NCBI GenBank assembly: GCA_900102115.1
Contig: FNAW01000003.1
Location: 1-64,000, forward strand
DNA from: Blastococcus fimeti
GTDB lineage: Bacteria > Actinomycetota > Actinomycetes > Mycobacteriales > Geodermatophilaceae
DNA length: 64,000 nt
Reading direction: 5' to 3'
The position numbers and the translations under genes are program-made. The notes below the pieces were generated by a model that was not told the DNA's origin, did no database searches, and saw only the letters and a program-made list of their open reading frames with translations. The first letter of the stretch is position 1. Each line of letters opens with the position of its first letter. Positions 25,497 through 34,014 of this stretch are shown here, piece by piece.

Positions 25497-26858
25497 TCAG
25501 GCGACGCGGGCGTCCACGGGCGAGTCGACGTCGTCCTCGAGGGACCGGCCGCGGCGCTCGGGCAGCCCCCAGGAGGCGAGCGCGGCGAGGGCGAAGAAGC
25601 CGGCGAAGACACCGAACACCAGCCCGGTGCCGCCTGCGTCGACCATCGGCGGCACGCACAGCGGGGCGGCGATCGACGCGAGCCGGCCGAACCCGGCCGC
25701 CGCGCCCGCGCCCGTGGCCCGCAGCGCCGTCGGGTAGATCTCCGGCGTCACCGCGTAGAGGGCGCCCCACGCGCCGAGGTTGAAGAACGACAGCACCATG
25801 CCCGTGACCAGGACGGCGGTGTCGCCGTCGGCGGAGGCGAAGAGCGTGGCGCCCACGGCGGAGCCGACCAGGAACGTGGCCAGCGTGGGCCGCCGGCCCC
25901 ACTTCTCGATGAGCACGGCCGCCACCGCGTACCCGGGCAGCTGGGCCAGCGTGATGATCAGCGTGTACTGGAACGACTTGACCAGCGAGAAGCCGTCGTC
26001 GAAGAGCAGGGTCGGCAGCCAGATGAAGGCGCCGTAGTACGAGAAGTTGATGCTGAACCAGACGATCCACAGCGCGGCGGTGCGGCCGCGCAACCCCTCG
26101 GCCCAGACCGCCCGCAGGCCGGGCCGGGCCGCCGTCGAGGCGACGGCGTCCGGGGAGGGCACCGGCTCGACGCCGGCGGCGGCCTCGAAGCGGCGCACGG
26201 TGGCCTCGGCCTCGTCGGTGCGCCCGCGCAGCTCGAGGAAGCGCACCGACTCCGGCAGCCCGCGGCGCACGACGACGGCGTAGATCGCCGGCAGCGCGCC
26301 GATCGCGAGCGCCCAGCGCCAGCCGTCGTCGCTGCGCGGGACGACGAAGTAGCCGATCAGCGCCGCGAAGGTCCAGCCCACCGCCCAGAACGCCTCGAGC
26401 AGCACGACCACCCGGCCGCGCACCCGAGCCGGGGCGAACTCGCTGACCAGCGTGGAGGCGACCGGCAGCTCGGCGCCGAGGCCCAGGCCGATGAGGAAGC
26501 GGAACACCAGCAGCGCGCCGACCGACCAGGACAGCGCCGCCGCCCCGGTGGCGACGCCGAAGATCAGCAGGGTCAGCGCGAAGACCTGCCGGCGGCCGAA
26601 CCGGTCGGCCAGCAACCCGCCGAGCGTCGCGCCCAGCGCCATCCCGGCGAACCCGATCGACCCGATCCACGACAGCTCGGTCGACGTGAGCGCCCACTGG
26701 GCGGCCAGCGCCGCCATCACGAACGAGATCAGCCCGACGTCCATGGCGTCCAGCGCCCAGCCCAGGCCGGAGCCGAAGACCAGCCGGCCGTGCTCGCGGG
26801 TGAAGGGCAGCCGGTCCAGCCGTTCGGCGCGGGAGGTCGGGGACGCCGTCGCGGTCAT
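25497..26858 (-). CDS. MFS transporter, metabolite:H+ symporter type
   Basis: A 453-residue twelve-helix transporter of the sugar/aromatic-acid symporter group. Seen are DAMDVGLISFVMAAL in helix 1 (the D-x-x-D-x-G motif of this branch) and the motif A loop GGLLADRFGRRQVF. Also present are RFLIGLGLGAELPVASTLVSEF in helix 4 and TPEIYPTALRATGAG late in the protein. The branch includes NiaP-like nicotinate and aromatic-acid carriers; the substrate here is not determined. Its ATG is four bases after the stop of an alpha/beta hydrolase gene, so hydrolase and carrier may handle related compounds. Family is secure. Confidence 0.92.
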   Translation of the reverse strand: MTATASPTSRAERLDRLPFTREHGRLVFGSGLGWALDAMDVGLISFVMAALAAQWALTSTELSWIGSIGFAGMALGATLGGLLADRFGRRQVFALTLLIFGVATGAAALSWSVGALLVFRFLIGLGLGAELPVASTLVSEFAPARVRGRVVVLLEAFWAVGWTFAALIGYFVVPRSDDGWRWALAIGALPAIYAVVVRRGLPESVRFLELRGRTDEAEATVRRFEAAAGVEPVPSPDAVASTAARPGLRAVWAEGLRGRTAALWIVWFSINFSYYGAFIWLPTLLFDDGFSLVKSFQYTLIITLAQLPGYAVAAVLIEKWGRRPTLATFLVGSAVGATLFASADGDTAVLVTGMVLSFFNLGAWGALYAVTPEIYPTALRATGAGAAAGFGRLASIAAPLCVPPMVDAGGTGLVFGVFAGFFALAALASWGLPERRGRSLEDDVDSPVDARVA

Positions 26859-26862
26859 GCCC

Positions 26863-27705
26863 TCAGTCTGCCGAGGGCGGCGCGGTGCGCACGTGCGCGG
26901 TGACCAGCTCGGCGACGCGGTCGGCGGCGAGCTCCGGCAGCCAGTGCGGCACGCCCTCGAGGACCTCCAGCCGGTAGGGGGCGTCGACGAAGCGCGCGGT
27001 CGCCTCGGTCGCCGCCCGGCCGAGGAAGGCGTCGCCGGTGCTCCACACGTGCAGGGTGGGCACGCGCACCGTCCCGACGGGATCGCGACCGGACAGGGGC
27101 AGCGCGCGGTACCAGCCCAGCATGGACGACAGCGCGCCCGGCTCCTGCATGCGGCGGACGTAGTGGTCGACGAGGTCGTCCCCGAGGCCACCGCCGCGCA
27201 GCAGGCGGCGCAGCACCGCGCCGTCCCCGGCGAGGAGCAGCTCGGGGACGACCGGGAGCTGGAACAGGCCCACGTACAGCGAGCGCAGCGCCTGGTCGCT
27301 GGTCACCATCGCCTTCGCCATGGCCGCGGGGTGCGGCACCGACAGCGCGGTGAGCGTGTGCAGCCGGTCGGGGTGCCACGCGCCCAGCGCCCAGGCGACG
27401 ATGCCGCCCCAGTCGTGGCCGACGACGTGCGCGCGCTCGAGCCCCGCCGCGTCGAGCAGGGCGAGGACGTCGCCCACGGTCTCGCGCAGCCGGTAGTGCC
27501 CGCGGCCGCGCGGTCGGGCCATGGGGGAGCAGCCCCGCTGGTCCGGCGCCAGGGTGCGCAGGCCGTGCTGGTGCAGCGCCGGGGCGACGCGGTCCCAGGC
27601 GGCGGAGTCCTGCGGGAACCCGTGCAGCAGGACGACGGGCTCGCCGTCGGAGGGGCCGGCGTCGCGGACGTCGAAGGTCAGGCCGTCGCGGCGGAAGCTG
27701 TCCAC
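26863..27705 (-). CDS. Alpha/beta hydrolase (epoxide hydrolase-like)
   Basis: A 280-residue alpha/beta-hydrolase. The oxyanion motif is VVLLHGFPQDSAAWDRV. The nucleophile is the Asp of VVGHDWGGIVAWALG, as in epoxide hydrolases and haloalkane dehalogenases rather than serine esterases. The DQRGCSPMARP motif and a C-terminal His in GVPHWLPEL complete the picture. GTG 27705 was chosen because CAGAGT lies six bases before it; the longer frame to 27870 is antisense to idi. It is the first gene of a pair with the MFS transporter. The substrate is unknown. Confidence 0.9.
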   Translation of the reverse strand: MDSFRRDGLTFDVRDAGPSDGEPVVLLHGFPQDSAAWDRVAPALHQHGLRTLAPDQRGCSPMARPRGRGHYRLRETVGDVLALLDAAGLERAHVVGHDWGGIVAWALGAWHPDRLHTLTALSVPHPAAMAKAMVTSDQALRSLYVGLFQLPVVPELLLAGDGAVLRRLLRGGGLGDDLVDHYVRRMQEPGALSSMLGWYRALPLSGRDPVGTVRVPTLHVWSTGDAFLGRAATEATARFVDAPYRLEVLEGVPHWLPELAADRVAELVTAHVRTAPPSAD

Positions 27706-27790
27706 ACCTGGACTCTGCCCTCCGGCGGGCCGCCGCGCACCGGGGAGGCGCCCGCGACGGGTCCGGCGCGTGACGCGCCGGTCAGGGACC

Positions 27791-28342
27791 ATGGACGGCG
27801 TGACCTCCCCCTCCGCCGAGATGATCGTGCTGGTCGACGACGACGGCCGTGCGATCGGCACTCTGCCCAAGCCGCTCGTGCACCACGGGGAGACGCCGTT
27901 GCACCGTGCCTTCTCCGCCTACCTCTTCGACGACGCCGGCCGGCTGCTGGTCACCCGGCGGGCCGAGGACAAGCAGACCTTCCCCGGCATGTGGACCAAC
28001 ACCGTCTGCGGCCACCCCGGGCCCGACGAGGACGACGACGCCGCGATCGCCCGCCGCGCCGCCTTCGAGCTCGGCCTCGGGGTGGCCGACCTGCGCCCGG
28101 CGCTGCCCGGCTACCGCTACCGCGCCGAGTTCCTCGGCGTCGTCGAGAACGAGATCTGCCCCGTCTACCTGGGGCGCTTCACCGGCTCGCCCACGCCCGA
28201 CCCGACCGAGGTGGGGGAGTGGGAGCTGCTGGACTGGGCCGCCTTCCGCCGTCGCCAGGAGACCGAGGGCGACGCGTGGTCACCGTGGTGCCGGGAGCAG
28301 ACGCGGATGATCGAGGAGGCCGGGCTGGTGCCCGCCGCCTGA
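27791..28342 (+). CDS. idi: Isopentenyl-diphosphate delta-isomerase, type 1
   Basis: Interconverts isopentenyl and dimethylallyl diphosphate in isoprenoid synthesis. The 183-residue Nudix-fold enzyme has the catalytic Cys in WTNTVCGHPG and the catalytic Glu in VVENEICPVY. It also has TPLHRAFSAYLFDDAGRLLVTRRA and the Nudix-like RRAAFELGLG. Actinobacteria such as carotenoid-forming Geodermatophilaceae commonly carry it. The gene stands alone here, divergent from the hydrolase gene with 85 bases between starts. Identity is secure. Confidence 0.95.
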   Translation: MDGVTSPSAEMIVLVDDDGRAIGTLPKPLVHHGETPLHRAFSAYLFDDAGRLLVTRRAEDKQTFPGMWTNTVCGHPGPDEDDDAAIARRAAFELGLGVADLRPALPGYRYRAEFLGVVENEICPVYLGRFTGSPTPDPTEVGEWELLDWAAFRRRQETEGDAWSPWCREQTRMIEEAGLVPAA

Positions 28343-28468
28343 CTCCGGGTAGTGCCGGCTGCACGCCCCGTGATGCGGTGGGATCACGCTCCGGAATGCC
28401 CCGGCTGCGCTCCGCACGGTCGCGGCGCGTCGCCCCGCGCCTCCACCGGAAAGCCCGGTCCGGCTGCC

Positions 28469-28474
28469 TAGCGT
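28469..28474 (+). promoter_or_regulatory. -10 box of the deacetylase gene
   Basis: TAGCGT lies exactly six bases before the ATG at 28481, the same arrangement as for the ArsR gene. It implies a leaderless transcript. Confidence 0.55.
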
Positions 28475-28480
28475 CGCGCC

Positions 28481-29317
28481 ATGGACCGACGCCGGTTCCT
28501 GCTGACCCTCGCCGCAGGACTCGCCGTGGCCGCCACGGGACACGGGGCGGTCACCGGCACGCGCGCCGGCCAGGGCGGTCCCGACCCGGGCCCGGCGGAG
28601 CCGCTCGCCGCCGATCCGGTGGAGGCCGCCGTCGAGGCGCCCGCCGGCCCGCTGCCCCCGCCGACCGGCGTGGTCACGGCGCTCCCCGGGGAGGGGAACG
28701 GGCTCGCGCTCACCATCGACGACGGCACCAGCAGCGAGGTCGTCGCCGCCTTCGTCGCGCTCGCCGTCGACACCGGTGTGCGGCTCACCTTCTTCCCGAA
28801 CGGCTGCTACCGGTCGTGGGAGGAGAACGCCGTGGCACTCCGGCCGCTGGTCGAGTCCGGTCAGGTCGCCTTCGGCAACCACACCTGGTCGCACCCCGAC
28901 CTGACCACGCTGCCCGACGCCCGGGTGGCCGAGGAGATCGCGCGCAACCGCGACTTCCTGCGGACCACGTTCGGCGTCGGGACGCCGTTCTTCCGGCCGC
29001 CGTTCGGTGCGCACGACGAGCGCACCGACCGGATCGCCGCCGACCTCGGGCACCCGACGATCGCGATGTGGAACGGCACGCTGGGGGACTCCCGCGTGCT
29101 CACCGGCGCGGAGCTGGTCGGCTACGCCCGCGAGTGGTTCACCGCGCAGACCATCGTCGTCGGCCACGCCAACCACCGGACGGTGACCACCGTCTACGGC
29201 GAACTGCTCGACCTCATCGCCCAGCGAGACCTGCGCACGGTCACCCTCGCCGACGTCTGGGCGGTCCCGCCGCCGCCGTTCCAGGGCGTCGCCGCCACGG
29301 GCCTCGTCCGCGGCTGA
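28481..29317 (+). CDS. Secreted polysaccharide deacetylase (NodB homology domain)
   Basis: A 278-residue exported carbohydrate esterase (CE4). The N-terminus DRRRFLLTLAAGLAVAATGHG is a Tat-type signal peptide (RR followed by F-L-L). A Pro/Ala-rich linker leads to the NodB domain from about residue 65. Motif 1 is TIDDG, motif 2 is HTWSHPDL (metal-binding His pair) and motif 3 is RPPFGAHDE. A later VVGHANHR carries the catalytic-base-like His. It should remove N-acetyl groups from peptidoglycan or another glycan outside the cell. Motif 1 has Ile where TFDDG is usual. Family is secure. Confidence 0.91.
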   Translation: MDRRRFLLTLAAGLAVAATGHGAVTGTRAGQGGPDPGPAEPLAADPVEAAVEAPAGPLPPPTGVVTALPGEGNGLALTIDDGTSSEVVAAFVALAVDTGVRLTFFPNGCYRSWEENAVALRPLVESGQVAFGNHTWSHPDLTTLPDARVAEEIARNRDFLRTTFGVGTPFFRPPFGAHDERTDRIAADLGHPTIAMWNGTLGDSRVLTGAELVGYAREWFTAQTIVVGHANHRTVTTVYGELLDLIAQRDLRTVTLADVWAVPPPPFQGVAATGLVRG

Positions 29318-29397
29318 CCCCGGTCCCTCCGGGCTGCGGCCCGTCCCGTTCTCGGCCAGGCTGTCGGGAAGGGACGAAAGTGGACTGGGGGACCGGG

Positions 29398-30171
29398 ATG
29401 CAGGAGTCGCTCACCGGGCGCGTCGCGCTCGTCACGGGCGCAGCGAGCGGGCTGGGCCGGGCCACCGCGCTCGCTCTGGCCGAGGCCGGTGCCCACGTGG
29501 CGATCGCGGACATCGACGCGTCCGGCAGCGAGCGGACACGCGGCCTGGTCGCCGACGCCGGCGGCAGCGCCGAGGTCGTCGCGCTGGACGTGACCGACGA
29601 CGAGAGCCGGCGGACCGGGGTCGGTGGCCTCTTCGACGCGCACGGCGACGCCTTCGACATCCTGGTCAACGTCGCCGGCATCGATCGACCGGGCTACATC
29701 ACCGACATCGACCTCGCCGACTACCGGCGGGTGCAGGCGGTGAACTTCGAGGGCCCGGTCTTCCTCACCAGCGAGTTCACCAAGCGGGTGCAGCACCTCC
29801 CGGAGGGGCGCACCGCCGACGTCGTCCACATCGTCTCGCTCTCGGCGATCACGTCCGGCAGCGGCGCCATCGCCTACAACGGCTCCAAGGCCGGCTTCCT
29901 CAACGCCACCCGGTGCATCCAGCGGGAGCTGCGGGAGAAGGCGGTGCGGCAGCCCGACGGCACCGAGCGACCGTTCCCGTGCCGCGTGCAGTCGGTCGTG
30001 CCGGCGGCGATGGACACCCCGATGATGGAGCAGTGGGGCATCCCGTCGCACCTGATGATGCCGCCGTCGGCCGTGGCCGAGATGGTGCGCACCCTCGTCC
30101 TGCTGCACCCCTCGGCGTTCGTGCCGGAGATGCAGATCGTGCCGCGACTCGAGCCGAACTTCCCTCGGTGA
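29398..30171 (+). CDS. Short-chain dehydrogenase/reductase
   Basis: A 257-residue NAD(P)-dependent SDR. The Rossmann motif is ALVTGAASGLGRATALALAEAG. IADIDASGSER suggests NAD(H) preference because of the Asp after the second strand. The catalytic set is NVAGIDRPG, Ser in VHIVSLSAITSG and Tyr-x-x-x-Lys in IAYNGSKAGFL. The substrate is unknown. The ATG at 29398 follows GGGGG; an in-frame GTG at 29380 has a good GGGAAGGGA site before it and could be the true start, adding six residues. A small gene follows 19 bases later. Confidence 0.9.
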   Translation: MQESLTGRVALVTGAASGLGRATALALAEAGAHVAIADIDASGSERTRGLVADAGGSAEVVALDVTDDESRRTGVGGLFDAHGDAFDILVNVAGIDRPGYITDIDLADYRRVQAVNFEGPVFLTSEFTKRVQHLPEGRTADVVHIVSLSAITSGSGAIAYNGSKAGFLNATRCIQRELREKAVRQPDGTERPFPCRVQSVVPAAMDTPMMEQWGIPSHLMMPPSAVAEMVRTLVLLHPSAFVPEMQIVPRLEPNFPR

Positions 30172-30190
30172 GCACGGGAGAGGAGGCTTC

Positions 30191-30451
30191 GTGAGCATGG
30201 CCGGCGCCAACGGAAGCGACCCCGAGGGCGGGACCGCCTACGGCTCGGACGCGGTCCCGCACGGCCGTCTCGGCCCCGGTGACCTCGCACCCGACGAGGA
30301 GCGGCTCCTCGCCGCCCTCGAGCGGGACGCCCGCGGGCTGCCCGAGATCCCCGTCCGGGACACCATCCCCGAGGTGAAGGCCCCGGACCGGGGCGGTCCG
30401 CCGGACGACGGGCTGACCCCGCTGTTCGCGGCGCCCGACCTCGACGACTGA
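30191..30451 (+). CDS. Small acidic hypothetical protein
   Basis: Predicts 86 residues, acidic and Pro/Gly-rich, with no membrane segment. A central helix (LAPDEERLLAALERDARGLPEIP) is the only clear structural element. The start is supported by a strong GAGAGGAGG ribosome-binding site four bases before the GTG at 30191, unusual in a window where many genes lack one. It probably belongs to the SDR operon. It ends four bases from the convergent phytochrome gene. I do not recognise the family. Confidence 0.65.
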   Translation: MSMAGANGSDPEGGTAYGSDAVPHGRLGPGDLAPDEERLLAALERDARGLPEIPVRDTIPEVKAPDRGGPPDDGLTPLFAAPDLDD

Positions 30452-30455
30452 GCGG

Positions 30456-32783
30456 TCAGCGGGCCCCGACGCGGACGGCGAGCAGCGCGACGTCGTCCTC
30501 GACGCGGTCGGGCAGCAGCCGGGCGAGCAGTGCGTCGCACAGCCCGGCCACCGGCTGACCGCCCAGCTCGGCGAGCGCGTCGGCCAGCAGCGCGACGCCG
30601 TCGTCGAAGACCTGGTCGCGGCGCTCGACGAGCCCGTCGGTGCAGACCAGCAGCGTGCTGCCCGGGGCGAGCAGCACCTCCTGCTCGGTGCGGGGCGTGG
30701 CGGGGTCGACGCCGAGCAGGAGCCCGGGACGGGCGCCGTCGAGGACCTCCACCGTCCCGTGGGGGGTGAGCAGCAGCGGCGGCAGGTGACCGGCGCTGGA
30801 CCAGCGCAGCCGCGCGGCGCCGTCGGCGGCCTCGGGACGCTCCAGCCGGCCGACCAGCACCGTGGCCAGCGCGCCGAGGCCCAGCCCCTCGATGGCGGCG
30901 TCCAGCCGGGTCAGCACACCGGCCGGCCCGGCGCTGCTCGCGTAGGCGATGCCGCGCAGCACCCCGCGCAGCTGGCCCATCGTGGCCGCGGCGCGGGTGT
31001 CGTGGCCGACGACGTCGCCGATCACCAGCGTGGTCGAGCCGTCGGGCTGGGCGAACACGTCGTACCAGTCGCCGCCGACCTGCGACTCCCGCGCGGCGGG
31101 CACGTAGCGCACGGCGAGCTCGAAACCGGCGGGCTGCACCGGCTCGGTCAGCATGCTGCGCTGCAGCGTCTCGGCGGCGCGCACGACGCTGCGCGAGCGC
31201 GCGTAGAGCGCCTCGAGCAGCGAGGTGCGCAGCTCCCCGGCCTCGGCCACCTCCGCGGGCGTCCACGGCTCCGACCGGTCGCGCACCGTCTCCCGCCACC
31301 GGTCGAAGGACTTCCGCGGGCTGAGCCGGATCTCGTCGCCCTCGACCTCGGCGATCGCCTTGTTGTGCGGGTCGCCGCCCCAGTCGATGTGCCGCACCGC
31401 CTCGTCGCGGAGCCACGCCACGTACTGCCCGCCGGGCAGCGGCAGCACGAGCGCCCCGCGGGCCGGCTCGGCCGGGTCGAGCAGGCCCGGCGCGTCCCGG
31501 CCCAGCGCCTCGGTGGCGACGACGTCGTCCCCCCGGCCCGCGGCCCAGGCGGCCAGCGCCTCGGCGGCGGCCGGGGAGACCGCGGTCCCGCTGCTGCCCG
31601 TGCGGCCCTGCAGACGCACCACGACGCCGTCGGCCGGGACGAGGTCGATCAGGCCGGGGGAGCCCAGCAGCGCGTCGGTGAGGGCGCGGTCCTCGTCGAG
31701 CGCGGCGGCGGTCAGCCGGGCCAGCGTCGTGCGCACCCGCAGGGCGCGGCGGACCTCGTCCTCCTCGGCCCGGTCGACCAGCCGCAGCGACAGCGTCGAG
31801 CCGAGGAACTCCGCGGCGGCACGGGTGGCGTAGGGCGGGGCGTGCGGGCCGCTGTAGTGATGGCACGCGATGAGGCCCCAGAGCCGGTCGCCGCGCAGCA
31901 GCGAGATCGACATCGAGGCGCGCACGCCCATGTTCTGCAGGTACTCGACGTGGATCGGCGAGACGCTGCGCAGCGTGGAGAACGTGAGGTCCAGCGGCTG
32001 CCCGCTGACCGGGTGGGCGGTCGGCCGGATCGGGGAGGGCACGTACCCGACGTCCGAGATCAGCCGGATCCAGTTCTTCTCGTACAGCGCCCGCGCCTGG
32101 GCGGGGATGTCCGAGGCGGGGTAGTGCAGGCCCAGGAACGAGTTGAGGCCCTCGACCGCGGCCTCGGCGACCACCTCGCCGTTGTAGTCGGCGTCGTAGC
32201 GGTAGACCATCACCCGGTCGAACCCGGTGAGGCTGCGCACCGCCTGGGCGGTGATGTCGTACAGCTCCTGCAGCGAGGCGGCGCGGTTCAGGTCGGCGAT
32301 CGTGCCGCGGACCGCCTGGTAGGTGTTCGGGAAGGAGAACGGCCGCGGCCCGCGCGCCGGCTCGAGCTCCACGACCAGGCTGACCACCGGCGTGCCGCCG
32401 TGCGTGCCGTCGCGGCCCGCCCGGATGACCGCCCGGTGCAGGAGGGCGTCGACCGGCTCCTGGCGGCCGTCGAGGTCGAGGGTGACCTCGACGGGGTTGC
32501 GTTCGCGGAGGTCGCCGAACGCGCTCGCCGAGCGGACCACTGCGCCGGCGGCGCCGACACCGATCACCTCGGCCAGCGGCCGGCCCAGGGCCTCCTGCCA
32601 CGGGACGCCGGTCAGCTGCTCGAGGTTCTCCGAGGCCTGCTCGACGACCAGATCGGGGTCGCTGACGGCGAGCAGCACGCCGCGCGGCTGGATGCTCCCC
32701 GGTACGTGGATGGGTTCGCGCTCGCAGTTGGTCAGGTCGACCGGGGTGCCGGGAGCCAGGAAGTCGATCTCCCCGGCCGTCAC
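30456..32783 (-). CDS. Bacteriophytochrome with SpoIIE-type PP2C phosphatase output
   Basis: A 775-residue red/far-red photoreceptor. Order: PAS domain (about 20-140) with the biliverdin-binding Cys20 in the segment TNCEREPIHVPGSIQPRG; GAF domain (155-330) with PASDIP at 222-227 and HVEYLQNMGVRASMS; PHY domain (335-520) with the tongue motif PRKSF at 489-493; then a SpoIIE/RsbU-type serine phosphatase (540-775). The phosphatase shows GDWYDV (571-576), GDVVGH, CTDGLVE and EDDVALL metal-site motifs. No histidine kinase or response regulator is present. It should dephosphorylate an anti-sigma-factor antagonist in response to light, but that partner is not in the window. The GTG overlaps the heme oxygenase stop, so chromophore and protein are made together. 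Domain calls are secure. Confidence 0.93.
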   Translation of the reverse strand: MTAGEIDFLAPGTPVDLTNCEREPIHVPGSIQPRGVLLAVSDPDLVVEQASENLEQLTGVPWQEALGRPLAEVIGVGAAGAVVRSASAFGDLRERNPVEVTLDLDGRQEPVDALLHRAVIRAGRDGTHGGTPVVSLVVELEPARGPRPFSFPNTYQAVRGTIADLNRAASLQELYDITAQAVRSLTGFDRVMVYRYDADYNGEVVAEAAVEGLNSFLGLHYPASDIPAQARALYEKNWIRLISDVGYVPSPIRPTAHPVSGQPLDLTFSTLRSVSPIHVEYLQNMGVRASMSISLLRGDRLWGLIACHHYSGPHAPPYATRAAAEFLGSTLSLRLVDRAEEDEVRRALRVRTTLARLTAAALDEDRALTDALLGSPGLIDLVPADGVVVRLQGRTGSSGTAVSPAAAEALAAWAAGRGDDVVATEALGRDAPGLLDPAEPARGALVLPLPGGQYVAWLRDEAVRHIDWGGDPHNKAIAEVEGDEIRLSPRKSFDRWRETVRDRSEPWTPAEVAEAGELRTSLLEALYARSRSVVRAAETLQRSMLTEPVQPAGFELAVRYVPAARESQVGGDWYDVFAQPDGSTTLVIGDVVGHDTRAAATMGQLRGVLRGIAYASSAGPAGVLTRLDAAIEGLGLGALATVLVGRLERPEAADGAARLRWSSAGHLPPLLLTPHGTVEVLDGARPGLLLGVDPATPRTEQEVLLAPGSTLLVCTDGLVERRDQVFDDGVALLADALAELGGQPVAGLCDALLARLLPDRVEDDVALLAVRVGAR

Positions 32784-33397
32784 GCGGGGACGCCCGGCAG
32801 GGCCGCGGGGCGGCACCAGCCGGCCAGGTCGCCGAAGGTGGTGCGCGCCGCGGCGAGGACCGTGCCGGTGTCCCCGCCGTCGGCGATGCGGGCGCGGGTC
32901 ACGCGCCGGAACGACGCCCACATCGCCCCGGTCTCGCTGCCGTAGGGGGAGAAGGCCCGGAGGGTCACGTCGGCCAGCCCCGGCAGCCCGGAGAGGTGCC
33001 GGTCGATGAAGATGCCGCCGAGCGTCGAGCCCTCGAGCACGTACATCCGGCCCAGCGCCTCGTCGGTGCCGCGCACTGGAGCCAGCTGCGGCGACGCCTC
33101 CGACGGCGCCGCGCCGAGCGTCGCCAGGTCCCCGGCGAACAGGGCGGCGCGGCGGCGGCGGGACCACTGCAGCCGCTCGGCGTCGGTGGGGCGGTCCGCT
33201 GCCCACGCGTCCAGGCCGGCCTCGGCGGCACGCCAGAAGCCGTGCATCAGGTCCAGCACGTGCACCAGGCGGGGCCGGCCCAGCGCCGGGTCGAGCAGGG
33301 CGAGGGTGCGTTCGACGTCCTCGTGCTCGGCCGCCGTCCCGGTCCGGAGCAGACGCAGCACGTCGTCGGTGCCGCCGTCGTCCCCGAGCGCAGCCAT
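32780..33397 (-). CDS. Biliverdin-producing heme oxygenase
   Basis: A 205-residue heme oxygenase that opens haem to biliverdin, the chromophore of the adjacent phytochrome. The proximal haem ligand is His25 in TGTAAEHEDVERTL. The distal helix region appears as YVLEGSTLGGIFIDRHL, typical of the bacterial BphO group. It is the first gene of the pair and overlaps the phytochrome start (GTGA). A TAGTCT element eight bases before the ATG lies over the end of the DUF488 gene, giving the pair its own promoter. Iron release is a by-product, but the context points to chromophore supply. Confidence 0.92.
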   Translation of the reverse strand: MAALGDDGGTDDVLRLLRTGTAAEHEDVERTLALLDPALGRPRLVHVLDLMHGFWRAAEAGLDAWAADRPTDAERLQWSRRRRAALFAGDLATLGAAPSEASPQLAPVRGTDEALGRMYVLEGSTLGGIFIDRHLSGLPGLADVTLRAFSPYGSETGAMWASFRRVTRARIADGGDTGTVLAAARTTFGDLAGWCRPAALPGVPA

Positions 33398-33408
33398 CGC
33401 CGTCGAGA

Positions 33409-33960
33409 CTACGGGGTGCCCGCCGCCCCGGGCGGAGACGCCGGCCAGGTGAGCACGCCCCCGGCGCCCACGACCGCCCCGTCGGAGGGCCGGTGCGGCA
33501 CGAGCCGTCCATCGGGCATCAGGTGGGTCACCGGTGCTCCCCGCCCGAGGACGGCGACGTCGGCGATGAGGCGGCGGTGGCAGCGCCACCACACGCTCTC
33601 GCTGCACATCACCGCCACCGTCGCCGGAGCCGCGGCGGCCAGCAGGTCGTCGAGCGCGACGGCGAACTCCGGGGTCCGCGTGTGTGCGGCGTAGGCGGCG
33701 AACTGGGGCACCGTCCACCAGTCGTCGACGACGGGGACGTCCTTCGGCAGGCTCCGCCGGCCCCCCAGCCGGGCGTCCCAGCGGTAGGCGATGCCGAGCT
33801 CCGGCACCCACCGCTCCAGCTCCTCGCGGCGCACGTCGGCGTTGGTCCGGCTGCCGGGGAAGCGGCGGACGTCGACCAGCAGCCCGATGCCGGCGTCGAC
33901 CAGGGCCGCGCCGAGGGCGGCCCGGTCGCGCGGCCCGTGGCCGAGGGTCAGCAGTGGCAC
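33409..33960 (-). CDS. DUF488 family protein
   Basis: A 183-residue soluble protein of the DUF488 family. Family features are LLTLGHGPRDRAALGAAL at the N-terminus, VDVRRFPGSRTNADVRREELERWV, YRWDARLGG and the Cys-containing VAVMCSESVWWRCHRRLIAD, which is the conserved core. Some DUF488 proteins are proposed to act on nucleic acids or nucleotides, but no function is established. It lies just upstream of the heme oxygenase gene in the same direction, 11 bases apart, yet that gene has its own promoter box. Start GTG at 33960. Confidence 0.9.
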   Translation of the reverse strand: MPLLTLGHGPRDRAALGAALVDAGIGLLVDVRRFPGSRTNADVRREELERWVPELGIAYRWDARLGGRRSLPKDVPVVDDWWTVPQFAAYAAHTRTPEFAVALDDLLAAAAPATVAVMCSESVWWRCHRRLIADVAVLGRGAPVTHLMPDGRLVPHRPSDGAVVGAGGVLTWPASPPGAAGTP

Positions 33961-34014
33961 GGCTCATGCCTACCCGTGCGCGGCCGGGACGGCCCGGGCG
34001 GTCATGCTCGACAG

